A stretch of DNA of 59,528 nucleotides from UBA2428 sp002343545 (GTDB lineage: Bacteria > Bdellovibrionota > UBA2428). Below are positions 24,808-33,542 of the stretch, in pieces. The stretch spans positions 1 through 59,528 of the forward strand of contig CALFZE010000111.1 of NCBI GenBank assembly GCA_937952285.1, read 5' to 3'. Each line of letters opens with the position of its first letter. Positions within the stretch are counted from its first letter, which is position 1. Under the pieces are notes generated by a model. That model saw nothing but the letters and a program-made list of their open reading frames with translations. It made no database searches and was not told the origin of the DNA. The translations under genes were made by a program, and so were the position numbers.

Positions 24808-25832
24808 TCGAGGCTGGCGAGCAAGCGTTCGGCGAGGTCGAGCGATCCGCGCAGCTCCGGAAAATCGGCGCGTTCGCCGAGCCGCCATTGGCGGAGGGCG
24901 CGTCGCGCGATCTCGAAGTAACCCTCGATCCAGCCCAGCCCGTGGAAGGGCGTGAAACCCGAGCCCGTCGCCGTGTCGCGCGCGAGGATGCGGCGTTCCC
25001 GCCCGGCGCCGATCTCGAGCTGGTCGGGTTGCTGAAAGCGCCACGTCGCCGCGGCTTTCGTGCCGAGCACGACGACTTCGAGGTCGTTGCCCGCGCCGTG
25101 CACCGCCTTGGAAGCCGAGAGGCGGGCGCCGAGCCCCGCCCCGAAGTCCGCGCGTATCTCGGCGTGCGTATCGCGGTGGGGCGCTTCCGCGTTCACGTGC
25201 AGAAGCTCGGTCACGAGCGAGATCGGCAGGCGTCCCGCGAGGAAGCTCGCCAGATCCAGGGCGTGCGTGCCGAGGTCCACGACGGTGTCGTGGTCGCCGG
25301 CCAAGGCGCGATCGTTCTTCCAGTTGGGCGGGGCGCTCGCCGCGGGTACCGGTGCGGTCGTCGCGGGGGCTTGTTGGGTGAGCGCGCGTTGCGCGGCCGA
25401 GGATTGCCAATAGCGGATCTCGATGCGAAAGACTTGGCCGAGCTCGCCGGCGGCAAGCCGGCGCGCGAGGGCCTGAATGCCCCACTGCACGCGGTAACCG
25501 TGGAAGACGGCGACCTCGAGACCTTCGAGGCGTCGCAGGCGCTCGATGCCCCCCATCGAAACGGCCAGCGGCTTTTCGCAGAGGGCGTAGCGCACGCCGG
25601 CGCGCGCGGCCCGCTCGAGCGTTTCGGGGTGCAGGGCGTGGGGGTTCGCGACGCAAAGAACCGCGTTCGGGGGGAGGGCGCCGAAGTCCGCCTCGCGCGG
25701 GAGGAGCACGCACTCTTCGAGGCGAAGATCAGGATCCGTGCGACGCAGCAGGTCGAGGGCCTTCACGATGGCCGAACCGGCCCGGCCGCGGCCGATGAGG
25801 AAGGGGCGTAGGGAATCGGTCGGCTTCTCCAT
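24804..25832 (-). CDS. Gfo/Idh/MocA-family oxidoreductase
   Basis: A 342-aa NAD(P)-dependent dehydrogenase-like protein. The N-terminal Rossmann domain begins FLIGRGRAGSAIVKAL (G-x-G-x-x-G), with LCVANPHALH and the family signature CEKPLAVS. The C-terminal GFO domain has DLGTHALDLASFLAG, where the D-x-G-x-H pattern carries the usual catalytic His. An Ala/Pro/Thr-rich insert (around 155-172) breaks the middle. Such proteins oxidise or reduce sugars and cyclitols; the substrate here is unknown. It stands alone on the minus strand between chemotaxis genes and the Fic-like gene. Confidence 0.82.
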   Translation of the reverse strand: MEKPTDSLRPFLIGRGRAGSAIVKALDLLRRTDPDLRLEECVLLPREADFGALPPNAVLCVANPHALHPETLERAARAGVRYALCEKPLAVSMGGIERLRRLEGLEVAVFHGYRVQWGIQALARRLAAGELGQVFRIEIRYWQSSAAQRALTQQAPATTAPVPAASAPPNWKNDRALAGDHDTVVDLGTHALDLASFLAGRLPISLVTELLHVNAEAPHRDTHAEIRADFGAGLGARLSASKAVHGAGNDLEVVVLGTKAAATWRFQQPDQLEIGAGRERRILARDTATGSGFTPFHGLGWIEGYFEIARRALRQWRLGERADFPELRGSLDLAERLLASLD

Positions 25833-25912
25833 GATCCCGCCAGCTTAAACGTTCCGCCCGGAAACGGGGAGGCCCGCTCAGAATCTCTTGGACTTTGTCC
25901 GATACGGACTTC

Positions 25913-28597
25913 ATGAGATCCGCAGTTTTGCTTCGCTCCGTCGCGACCTTCTTCGCGTTTTCGCCGGCCTTCGCCTTCGGCAGCGTCGACGCCTCGTGCG
26001 CTCGCGTCGTCGCCGACGTCTTGCGTCCCCTCGGCGATCAGCTCGGCTCCGTCGCGAGTCGTCTCGACGAAGCCCGCGCTTTCTGGGCCGAGGTCGAGGG
26101 CGTGCGCAAGTGGTCGCAGTGGGCCGAGCAGCCTTCGGAGTTCCTGCGCTTCGTGCGCCTGCGCGACTACGAGGCGAACCGTTCGCCGCTCCTCCACGGC
26201 GTCGAGCTGTACGGGCTCGAGAACTACCGCGCGTGGAAGCGCGCCGATCGTTTGCTCTCGAACATTCCGCGCGGCGAGTTCAAGCCGACGCTCCAGCTCG
26301 TCAAGGACGTTCATCGCACGGCGCTCGGCGGATTGGAGCCGGCCCTGGGCCGGATGAATACGCTCGTGCCGGAAGGACTCACGGCCGCCGCGGGCGGTCG
26401 CGTGAAGCGCTTCCCGGCCGTCTCGCGCGAGCACGTGTGGCGTCCGCTCGACGAAGAAGCCTACGGTGCGCTCGTCTCGAACCCCTGGCTCGGCAAGAGC
26501 GGCGATCGTCACGGCTTCGTCGAGCTCCCCGTGGGATCGGGCGTCGGCGAACGCCGCGGCTGGATCGTCTACGCCGCGCCCCAAGAGACCGAGAAGAAGC
26601 TGCAAGACCTCATCGCCTGGTACGAAGCCCACAAGGTCGATCCCGATCCCATCCAGGTCGCCGCCGAGTTCCACCGCGCCTTCCTCGCGATTCGCCCCTT
26701 CGACGAGGGGAACGGCCGCGTGGCGCGCCTCTTCGTCGACCGTATCCTGAGCGAAGCGGGCCTGCCGCCGCCCATCTTGGAAGACGGATCCGAGGCCCTC
26801 ACGCTCACGACGGACGAATGGGCCCTGCGTCTGCGCGAAGGCATCGAGCGCTTCATGCAGTACGCCCGCGAAGAAAAGCCAGCGGCCATTCCCGACACGA
26901 TCGAGACGCGCGTGAGCCTCGCGCGGCGGCCGAACGCCCGGCGCGTCGTCGCCCAGTCCCTCGAGGATTTCCGCGGCAAGGAAATCCGGCTCGGCGGCCG
27001 CGACTTCCTCCTGCTCGAAGACGGTTTCCTGTACGGGCCCGACGCGGTTCCGTACGTCCTGCGCGACGGCCAGCTTTACCCGATCTCGGACCGCGCGTAC
27101 TTCCTCTACGAGCACGCGGGCACGGAACTCAAGATCCACCCCCGCCGCAAAGGCAAGCCGACGCGCCGAAGCTCCTTCCTCGCGGCCCGTCGCGAGGTTT
27201 ACCGATCCCACTTCCAGATGCTCCGCGACCTCGAGTCGGGCGCGCTCAAGGGCGCTGACGTCCGCATCGCCGACTACGCGACGATCAAGGCGGCGAACGA
27301 GGCGGGCGAGCTTTTCTTGTACCCGTGGCAGCGCGAGCTCTTCGAGCAGGCCATCGATATTCCGACCGACGACCCCGTGCGCGTGCTCATCCGGAGCCTA
27401 CGCGATCAGACTCCCTTCGAGGAGAAGTCCCTCACGAACAGCCCCAAGAAGATCTACCGCAACCCCGGCCACGTGCTTTCGCAGTACGAGAAGATGGATC
27501 TCATCTTCCGCGAGTACGAGCGGGCGGCCGGCAAGCAGTTCCCCGACCTCGTCGCGAAAGTTCGCGAGAGCCGGCGCAAGCTCCACGCGGCGGCGCGCAC
27601 TTTGCTCGCCGACTACGAGAAGAACCTAGCCGCGCTCAAGCCCGAAGTCCGCGCCCTCTTCGAGTCGACGGCGATGTCGCGCGCGATGCGCGCCCACCTC
27701 GAGCGCAGTAAGGTCGGCGTCGCGAGCTTCGACGAAGGCGTCAAGCGCTTCCCCGACGACAAGGTCGTGCTGTTCCGTACGAACGCGGGCGCGGCCCGTC
27801 ACATCGGCTTCCTGCCGGAGTCGCAGGTCCGCAAGATCCTGAACTCGATCCCGGGCGCCGACGGTATCCGCGATCGCTTGGGCAAGCTCCTGGGCGACAT
27901 GCAAGATCCCGAGTTCAAGGCCAAGACGCTCGCGGGGATCGCGGGCTTCCGCGAGAAGCACCCGAAGCTCGCCAAACTCGTCGGCAAGCTGTTGCCGAGC
28001 TTCATCAAACGGCACGCCGACCAGCCCGACGTGGGCTTCGACGCCGTCGCGAAGCTGCTGAAGGACGGCGTCGGCCGGGTCTACGGATCCGAGTTCGCGA
28101 GCCGCGGCGTCTCGGAGAACCTCGACCGCATGACGATCGAATACTTCCTGCACCAGGACAATTTCGTCGGGAAGGACAACATCTCCTTCACGACGAGCGC
28201 GATCCACCTCGTGCGCCCGGGCTTCGAGTTCTTCCCCTACACGGATCCGGGTTTCGGCGGGCGGGCGTGGTACGTCGAGCTGGACGCGGCGAACGTGGGC
28301 TGGAACCACGTCGCGACGCGGGGGAATCAGTACGAGGTGTTGCAGCGCGGTCCGGCGGCGCCGTGGCGCATCGTCCACTCCATCACCGAAGCGGACCTCG
28401 CGCCCGTCCAGGTCGAGACTCCCGAGCTACTGGCCCAGGTCGAAGCGGCGCTCGCCAATCCGGACTCGACGATCGGTCAGATCTTCGCGCGCAAGGATTT
28501 CCAACTGAAGGGCGAGTCCGCGGTCGACGCGGCCACGCAAGCGGCGCCGCCTCCGCCCACGGACGCGGCTCCAAAACCCGACGCCCCGTCGCCCTAG
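25913..28597 (+). CDS. Secreted Fic-fold protein with ADP-ribosyltransferase-like C-terminus
   Basis: An 894-aa exported protein; the signal peptide ends near SPAFA (about residue 22). Residues about 125-290 form a Fic core: helix DVHRTALGG, flap-like GWIVYAAPQETEKKLQDLI, then the loop IRPFDEGNGRVAR (260-272). The canonical loop is HPF-x-(D/E)-GNGR-x-x-R, and here the catalytic His is Arg261 (codon cgc at 26693-26695). All other loop residues are kept. Residues about 310-600 are unassigned. The C-terminal part has FRT (Arg622), SFTTS (758-762) and Q806-Y-E808, in the order and S-to-E spacing (46) of the R-S-E class of ADP-ribosyltransferases; this second assignment is tentative. The tail is Ala/Pro-rich. 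There is no immunity or chaperone gene next to it. Confidence 0.75.
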   Translation: MRSAVLLRSVATFFAFSPAFAFGSVDASCARVVADVLRPLGDQLGSVASRLDEARAFWAEVEGVRKWSQWAEQPSEFLRFVRLRDYEANRSPLLHGVELYGLENYRAWKRADRLLSNIPRGEFKPTLQLVKDVHRTALGGLEPALGRMNTLVPEGLTAAAGGRVKRFPAVSREHVWRPLDEEAYGALVSNPWLGKSGDRHGFVELPVGSGVGERRGWIVYAAPQETEKKLQDLIAWYEAHKVDPDPIQVAAEFHRAFLAIRPFDEGNGRVARLFVDRILSEAGLPPPILEDGSEALTLTTDEWALRLREGIERFMQYAREEKPAAIPDTIETRVSLARRPNARRVVAQSLEDFRGKEIRLGGRDFLLLEDGFLYGPDAVPYVLRDGQLYPISDRAYFLYEHAGTELKIHPRRKGKPTRRSSFLAARREVYRSHFQMLRDLESGALKGADVRIADYATIKAANEAGELFLYPWQRELFEQAIDIPTDDPVRVLIRSLRDQTPFEEKSLTNSPKKIYRNPGHVLSQYEKMDLIFREYERAAGKQFPDLVAKVRESRRKLHAAARTLLADYEKNLAALKPEVRALFESTAMSRAMRAHLERSKVGVASFDEGVKRFPDDKVVLFRTNAGAARHIGFLPESQVRKILNSIPGADGIRDRLGKLLGDMQDPEFKAKTLAGIAGFREKHPKLAKLVGKLLPSFIKRHADQPDVGFDAVAKLLKDGVGRVYGSEFASRGVSENLDRMTIEYFLHQDNFVGKDNISFTTSAIHLVRPGFEFFPYTDPGFGGRAWYVELDAANVGWNHVATRGNQYEVLQRGPAAPWRIVHSITEADLAPVQVETPELLAQVEAALANPDSTIGQIFARKDFQLKGESAVDAATQAAPPPPTDAAPKPDAPSP

Positions 28598-28621
28598 GTG
28601 CGGTCGCGCCCGGCTAGGGGG

Positions 28622-28676
28622 CTAGGCGCGGCCGGCTAGGCGCGGCCGGCTAGGCGCGGCCGGCTAGGCGCGGCGG
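28622..28676 (+). repeat. 14-bp tandem repeat array A
   Basis: Three perfect copies of ctaggcgcggccgg (28622-28635, 28636-28649, 28650-28663) are followed by a 13-bp partial copy. Degenerate copies reach back to 28594 and include the stop of the Fic-like gene. The last unit supplies the TAG stop of the minus-strand DUF3419 gene. A related array (12 of 14 bases the same per unit, inverted) lies at 30602. Confidence 0.9.
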
Positions 28677-29749
28677 AAGATCTCGACGTCGTACATCTGC
28701 AGTTTTTCGCGGGCGATCGCGGCCGAGTGCTCGGCCGTGATCGTGCGGAAGCCCGTCCGGTCGAGTCCCTCGGGAACGTGCATGTAGTTCCGCAGCACGA
28801 CGATCGCGTTCGGGGCGAGTCTCCGCGCGCAACGCTGCAGGAAGTTCCGCTCCAGCTCGCCCGAAAAATACGAGGGGACGTCGGAGAGCGAGAGAAAATC
28901 CACGGGTCGGGAGGCTTGCGCGGTCAGCTCGATGAGATCCCCGGCGCGGTACTCGATATTGGCGCCCTCGAGCCCGCGTTTGGCCCGGGCGTAGACTTCG
29001 GGATCGCACTCGATCGGGCAGGCCTCGGGGTGCACGACGCGGCCGAAGAAGAGCACCTCGAGAAAGTAGTTTTCGCGCGCGAGCCCGCGCTCGAAGAGGG
29101 CGCGGAAGGCGTCGAAGTAGAAGGCGTAGAAGCTCTTGGGGATGTTCTTGCGCGGAAAGTGCCCCTTGTAGAGGAGCGTGTTGAAGAGCCGCGCGTTCCC
29201 GAATAAGAAGATGAGCGCGCGCCAGCCCATCCAGGGAAACTCGCTCGCGAGGTAGCGTCTCTGTTCTTCGAGGGTGCGGCATTCGAAGAGCTTGGCGCCG
29301 GCTTCGCCCGTGAAGAAGCGTGTCAGGCGACTGATCTTGGCGAAGGTGTCTTCCCACTTGCCGTCGTAGAGGATCGAGTTCCAGGCCTTCGCCTCGAAGA
29401 GTCCCCACAAGAAAGCGTGGGCTTCCGGCGAAAGGCGGATCCGTTCGAAGAGACGACGGCGTTTTTCGGGGTCGGCGGGCGAGGGCGGGTAGCCCCAGAA
29501 GCTTTTGAAGTCTTCCAGATCGAAGGCCCGTAGCGATTCGAAGCGGAGCTCCGTGAGCCAGAGTTGCTCCGGCACGAGATCGACGCAGGTCACGTGGCGG
29601 GGCGAGCGCGCGAGCAGGGGCATGACGCGGCCGCCGCTGCCGGCGACGCTCAACACGTGGTCGACGCCGTCGGGAAGGATCGCGAGCTCGAGCGCGGTGT
29701 CTTCGTTCGCGAGCGTGTAGTTGAGCGTCTTGAAGTAGGCGCGACTCAT
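28664..29749 (-). CDS. BtaA/DUF3419-like S-adenosylmethionine transferase
   Basis: A 361-aa protein of the DUF3419/BtaA group. The SAM-binding Rossmann start DHVLSVAGSGGRVMPLLAR followed by HVTCVDLVPEQLWLTELR is characteristic, as are LNYTLANEDTALELAILP before it and a second segment, VDFLSLSDVPSYFS. BtaA moves the 3-amino-3-carboxypropyl group of SAM to diacylglycerol in betaine-lipid synthesis. The BtaB methyltransferase usually next to it is absent, so another acceptor is possible. The C-terminal stop lies in a tandem repeat. It is divergent from an unknown gene (130 bp between starts). Confidence 0.75.
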   Translation of the reverse strand: MSRAYFKTLNYTLANEDTALELAILPDGVDHVLSVAGSGGRVMPLLARSPRHVTCVDLVPEQLWLTELRFESLRAFDLEDFKSFWGYPPSPADPEKRRRLFERIRLSPEAHAFLWGLFEAKAWNSILYDGKWEDTFAKISRLTRFFTGEAGAKLFECRTLEEQRRYLASEFPWMGWRALIFLFGNARLFNTLLYKGHFPRKNIPKSFYAFYFDAFRALFERGLARENYFLEVLFFGRVVHPEACPIECDPEVYARAKRGLEGANIEYRAGDLIELTAQASRPVDFLSLSDVPSYFSGELERNFLQRCARRLAPNAIVVLRNYMHVPEGLDRTGFRTITAEHSAAIAREKLQMYDVEIFRRA

Positions 29750-29867
29750 CCGGGCAAAGGCTCCATCCCTTGATCTTCCGACGAGCGCGCGGATGCCGCA
29801 AACGTCAGGAACTCGACGCCGGGAACGTGTTCCGTTCGGGCGGAAGGACGCGGCGGCCTCCGGCTGT

Positions 29868-29873
29868 TATCCT
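29868..29873 (+). promoter_or_regulatory. -10 element TATCCT, probable leaderless start
   Basis: TATCCT lies exactly 6 nt before the ATG at 29880, and no Shine-Dalgarno sequence is present. No clear -35 is seen 16-18 nt upstream. Confidence 0.45.
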
Positions 29874-29879
29874 CGGGGT

Positions 29880-30560
29880 ATGACGACGAAGCTGGAAGGA
29901 TTGCTCGACGATCCGAAGTGGGGGGCGCTGGAGCGTCACCTGCGCGAAGCGATGTCCATCAACACGAAGCGGATGCCGATCTACGCCGAGATGTCGGGTG
30001 GCCGTTCCTTGCCCTATTCGCGTCAGCTCATCCGGAACGAGCGCCTGGCCGCCTTCCTGTCTCGGCCCGTCGACTGGTACGCGCGTCGCTACCAGCGCGC
30101 CGGGGTTCCGATCGTCGTCGACGACTACGTGTCGATGCACTTGGCGCCCGATTTGCGCCCGATGCGCCCGGACGAGATTCCCTCGCTCGAAGCCTTGCGT
30201 CGCCCGAACGCGGCGGCCGTCGTGCGCGACCTCAAGGTCGCCTACCGTAGGGGCGGCTTCGCGGCCTTGCGTCCCGTCCTTCAGGCCGAGATCGACCGGG
30301 TTCACGCGCCCGCGGCCTTCCTTTGCATGTACCGTCATCTTTTGGAATCGATGCGCCGCATCGCCTACTTGGCGCCCAAACACGACGCGCTCGCGCGGGA
30401 GAAGGGCGTGGGATCGACGCTCGGCTTTTCGTGGTTTCTCCTGCGCTCCCATTTTTCGCTGCTCGTCCGCTCGGTCGACTTCGACCTGGCCGTGGCTCCC
30501 CTCCAGGCGGAAGGGGTGCCATTTTTGTACCTCGATCTGCCGCCCATCTCGGAAGAATGA
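29880..30560 (+). CDS. Unknown conserved-looking cytosolic protein
   Basis: A 226-aa soluble protein rich in Arg and Leu and mostly helical, without signal peptide or membrane helix. Notable segments are MSINTKRMPIYAEMSGGRS near the N-terminus and FLCMYRHLLESMRRIAYL in the second half. I do not recognise a family. It is divergent from the BtaA-like gene and both have a 14-bp array just past their stop codons, so the pair may act or move together. An earlier in-frame start is possible, but the -10 at 29868 supports ATG at 29880. Confidence 0.65.
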   Translation: MTTKLEGLLDDPKWGALERHLREAMSINTKRMPIYAEMSGGRSLPYSRQLIRNERLAAFLSRPVDWYARRYQRAGVPIVVDDYVSMHLAPDLRPMRPDEIPSLEALRRPNAAAVVRDLKVAYRRGGFAALRPVLQAEIDRVHAPAAFLCMYRHLLESMRRIAYLAPKHDALAREKGVGSTLGFSWFLLRSHFSLLVRSVDFDLAVAPLQAEGVPFLYLDLPPISEE

Positions 30561-30601
30561 ATGCGTTTGACGCGCTGCCGGTGCGAAAAGGCGCCGGGGC
30601 G

Positions 30602-30653
30602 CCTCGCCGGCCGCACCTCGCCGGCCGCACCTCGCCGGCCGCACCTCGCCGCC
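30602..30653 (+). repeat. 14-bp tandem repeat array B
   Basis: Three perfect copies of cctcgccggccgca (30602-30615, 30616-30629, 30630-30643) plus a partial fourth lie 41 bp after the stop of the preceding gene. Read in the direction of the gene before it, each unit matches array A (28622) at 12 of 14 bases, so the arrays are inverted copies flanking the gene pair. Confidence 0.9.
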
Positions 30654-30756
30654 TTCGTTCCGCTTTTGCTGACGTTCGGCCGACGCTCCCCGCTCTGGTA
30701 ATCGGGCCTCGCTATGAAACACTGACGGGTGCAGAACGCAGAGGGGGACTCGAGGT

Positions 30757-32094
30757 ATGGCCGCGCCCGAAATTCGCATCGCTCCGGGGCCGAGGGGCCT
30801 CCCGTGGTTGGGGAATCTCTTCGAGTACCGTCAGGATCGCCTGCAGTTCCTGACCGAATCACGGAAACGCTACGGCGACGTCGTGCGCTACCGCCTCGCG
30901 GGGCATCTCGTGCATCTCGTCAACCATCCCGACGACGTGCACGCCGTCATGGTCACCCGCATGAAGAACTACGAGAAGGCGACGAATCTGGGCGCCATCT
31001 TCGGCAACGGCATCTTCACGAGTTCGGGCGAGCTGTGGAAGAAGCAGCGGCGCACGATGCAGCCCATGTTCCAGATGGAGTATCTCGTCTCGCTCATCCC
31101 CATCATGGCGAACGCCGCCGCGACGACGATCGAGAAGTGGGACGCTTCGACGGATCGCGAGATCGACGTCGAGGCCGAGATGATGAAGCTCGCGCTCGAG
31201 ATCGTAGGGCGGGCGCTCTTCGGCACCGAGATGCGCGAGACCTTCGCGCGGCTGCACCCCGCGATGCAGGTCGTGAACGACTACCTCATCAAACGCTTCT
31301 ATTCCCTCGTACCCACGCCGGACTGGTGGCCCTCGGCCGCCCGCGACGAGTTCCGCGCCGCCGTCGCGGCGATCGACGAGATCGTCGAGGAGATCGTGCG
31401 GCACGAACGGGCGCGCACGGAGCCCGGGCGGACGCTCGTTTCGCTCCTGCTCAAGGCCCAAGATCCCGAGACGGGCGAGGTCATGGGCGATCGTCAGGTC
31501 CGCGACGAGATCGTGACCTTGCTGCTTGCCGGCCACGAGACGACGGCGCATTCGCTGTCGTGGTCGCTTTGGCTCCTGTCGAAGCGGCCCGAGATCGTGG
31601 CGCGCATACGCGCCGAGGTCGACGGCCAGCCTATGGACGCGACGACTCTGCGCGGATTCCGTTACCTCTACCGCGTCGTCGAGGAATCCCTGCGTCTCTA
31701 CCCCGCGGGATGGGCCTGGTCCCGCCGCGCCCTCGCCGACGACACGCTTGGTGGCTACCACATCCCGGCCGGCTCGATCATCCTCGTGAGTCCCTACGTC
31801 ACGCAGCGCGATTCGGCCTTCTGGGAGCGGCCCGAGGAATTTGATCCCGATCGCTTCGCGCCCGAACGCCAGGCCTCCTTGCGTCGAGATGCCTACTTTC
31901 CCTTCGGGCTCGGGCCGCGACTCTGCATCGGCCGTAACCTTGCGACGATGGAGATCGCGGTCGTATTGGCCGAGATGGTCAAGCGCTTCGACTTCGCGCC
32001 CGTCGCGGGCCGCGATCCCGTCGCCGACGCGAAGGTGACGATCGGCACGAAAGACGGCGTCTGGTTGCGCGTCACGAAGCGAGAGCAACGATGA
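30757..32094 (+). CDS. Cytochrome P450
   Basis: A soluble P450 of 445 aa. It has the I-helix AGHETTAHSL (oxygen activation), the K-helix ExxR in EESLRLYP, a PERF-like EFDPDRFAPER, and the heme loop FPFGLGPRLCIGRNLA with axial Cys390. The N-terminus starts with the Pro-rich PGPRGLPWLGNLFEY and lacks a membrane anchor, a layout common to CYP102/CYP120-like bacterial fatty-acid or terpene hydroxylases. No ferredoxin or reductase gene is adjacent. A GAGGGGGA site precedes the ATG. It is the first gene of a seven-gene operon and overlaps the ligase gene by 4 bp, so it probably hydroxylates a precursor or product of that pathway. Confidence 0.95.
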   Translation: MAAPEIRIAPGPRGLPWLGNLFEYRQDRLQFLTESRKRYGDVVRYRLAGHLVHLVNHPDDVHAVMVTRMKNYEKATNLGAIFGNGIFTSSGELWKKQRRTMQPMFQMEYLVSLIPIMANAAATTIEKWDASTDREIDVEAEMMKLALEIVGRALFGTEMRETFARLHPAMQVVNDYLIKRFYSLVPTPDWWPSAARDEFRAAVAAIDEIVEEIVRHERARTEPGRTLVSLLLKAQDPETGEVMGDRQVRDEIVTLLLAGHETTAHSLSWSLWLLSKRPEIVARIRAEVDGQPMDATTLRGFRYLYRVVEESLRLYPAGWAWSRRALADDTLGGYHIPAGSIILVSPYVTQRDSAFWERPEEFDPDRFAPERQASLRRDAYFPFGLGPRLCIGRNLATMEIAVVLAEMVKRFDFAPVAGRDPVADAKVTIGTKDGVWLRVTKREQR

Positions 32095-33542
32095 CGACGA
32101 AAAATTGCACCGAGCTTTTCCTTTCGCGTAAGGGCGTCGATCCGGCGAAGACGGCCATTCTCTTTCTCAAGTCGCGCGACTCGCTCACGAACGCGGATCA
32201 CGTGAGCTTCGGCGAGTTCCGCGCGCTCGTGGCCAAGGGACAGTCCCTGCTCGCGTCGCGCGGGGTGGGGCCGGGCGACACGGTCGTGCTCGCCGACACC
32301 TTGAGCCCCGTTTTCTTCGCGTGGGTCATGGCGACCCTCGCGCAGGGCGCCACGCTCATGCTCGTCGAGCCGTGGATGCCGCTCGCCAATATTCGCCACG
32401 TCATCGAGCTCATGCGCCCGAAGGCGTTCGTGAGCGGATGGATGGGCTCGCTCTGGGGCCTGCGCTCGTCGGCGATCCGCGCCGTTCCGCACTGGATACG
32501 CACCTCGGAACTTCCGAAGGCCTCGACGGGCGAGGCCGCGCGCGCCCGCGACGTCGACTCTTCGCAGATCGGCATCGTGACCTTTACATCGGGCACGACG
32601 GGCGCGCCCAAGGGCGTCGTGCGCACGCATGGCTACCTTGCGCATCACCAGGAAATCCTGGAAGGGCTCTTCGGCTTCGAGGCCTACGCGGGCCCGGATC
32701 TTTGCGTCTTCGCGAATCTCGCCCTCAGTAATCTCGCCTCCGGGCGCGGTTCCGTCATCGTGCCCGCCGACTGGAAAGCTTCGCGTCTTGCCCTCGTCGG
32801 CGAGCTGCCGACCGGCGTGCGCCCCGAGACCCTCTCTTGCGGTCCGGCCTTCCTGCGGCAGTTCCTCAAGCACGGCCGCGCCGACGCCTTGCGCTCCATC
32901 CAGGTCGGCGGCGCGCTCACGGACTGCGCGATCTTCGAGCGGGCCTTCGATCGTTGGCCCGACGCGCGGGTCACCCACGTCTACGGCAGCAGCGAAGCCG
33001 AGCCCGTCGCCCTCATCGACGCCCGCGAGGCCGTGCGCCGCAGCCGCGGGCGCGGCTACTTCCAAACCCTCTGCGTGGGGACGCCGGCCGAAGGCACCCG
33101 CTTCGCGAGCGACGAAAAGGGACTTTGGGTCGCGGGCGGCCAGGTCTGCCCGATGTACCTGGGTAGCGAAAAGGACAACCGCGAGAACAAGCGTCGCGAC
33201 GCGAACGGCGACGTCTGGCACCTCATGGGCGATCGCATCGCGGCGGATGCCGAGGGGATCCACTGGTACGGCGGCCGCGCGCAGCAGGACGTGGCGCTTT
33301 TCGAGCTCGAGCAGCGTTTCTACGCCTGGTTCGGGTCGAGCGCCGCGCTCGTGCACCGTGATCCCCGCGGCCGCCTCGCGCTCGTGGGCGAGGGCGTCTC
33401 GGCGCGCGACGCCGAGATCCGCGCCCAGTTTCCCGAGATCGAAATTCGCGTCGAGGCGCGCATTCAGCGTGATCGACGCCACCGGGCCCGCATCGACCGC
33501 GCGGCGACCCTCAAGAAAGGAGCCGCATGGCTGACTCGATGA
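32091..33542 (+). CDS. Adenylate-forming acyl/aryl ligase, OleC-like C-terminus
   Basis: An ANL-superfamily ligase, 483 aa. The AMP/phosphate loop TFTSGTTGAPKGVVRTH is intact, and VTHVYGSSEAEPV and DVWHLMGDRIAADAEGIHWYGGR (A7-like Asp and Arg) follow. The C-terminal segment DRRHRARIDRA resembles the RHN-x-K-I/V part of OleC-like ligases, but the usual Lys is Arg. It is shorter than typical acyl-CoA synthetases (500-550 aa). It probably activates a carboxylate with ATP for CoA-thioester, beta-lactone or transfer chemistry; the substrate is not predictable. The ATG overlaps the P450 stop (ATGA), and the end overlaps the UbiA gene by 16 bp. Confidence 0.85.
   Translation: MTTKNCTELFLSRKGVDPAKTAILFLKSRDSLTNADHVSFGEFRALVAKGQSLLASRGVGPGDTVVLADTLSPVFFAWVMATLAQGATLMLVEPWMPLANIRHVIELMRPKAFVSGWMGSLWGLRSSAIRAVPHWIRTSELPKASTGEAARARDVDSSQIGIVTFTSGTTGAPKGVVRTHGYLAHHQEILEGLFGFEAYAGPDLCVFANLALSNLASGRGSVIVPADWKASRLALVGELPTGVRPETLSCGPAFLRQFLKHGRADALRSIQVGGALTDCAIFERAFDRWPDARVTHVYGSSEAEPVALIDAREAVRRSRGRGYFQTLCVGTPAEGTRFASDEKGLWVAGGQVCPMYLGSEKDNRENKRRDANGDVWHLMGDRIAADAEGIHWYGGRAQQDVALFELEQRFYAWFGSSAALVHRDPRGRLALVGEGVSARDAEIRAQFPEIEIRVEARIQRDRRHRARIDRAATLKKGAAWLTR

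Noticed and set aside
28622..30653. 14-bp tandem arrays as CRISPR
   Set aside because: Units are 14 bp, directly adjacent with no spacers, and there are no cas genes.
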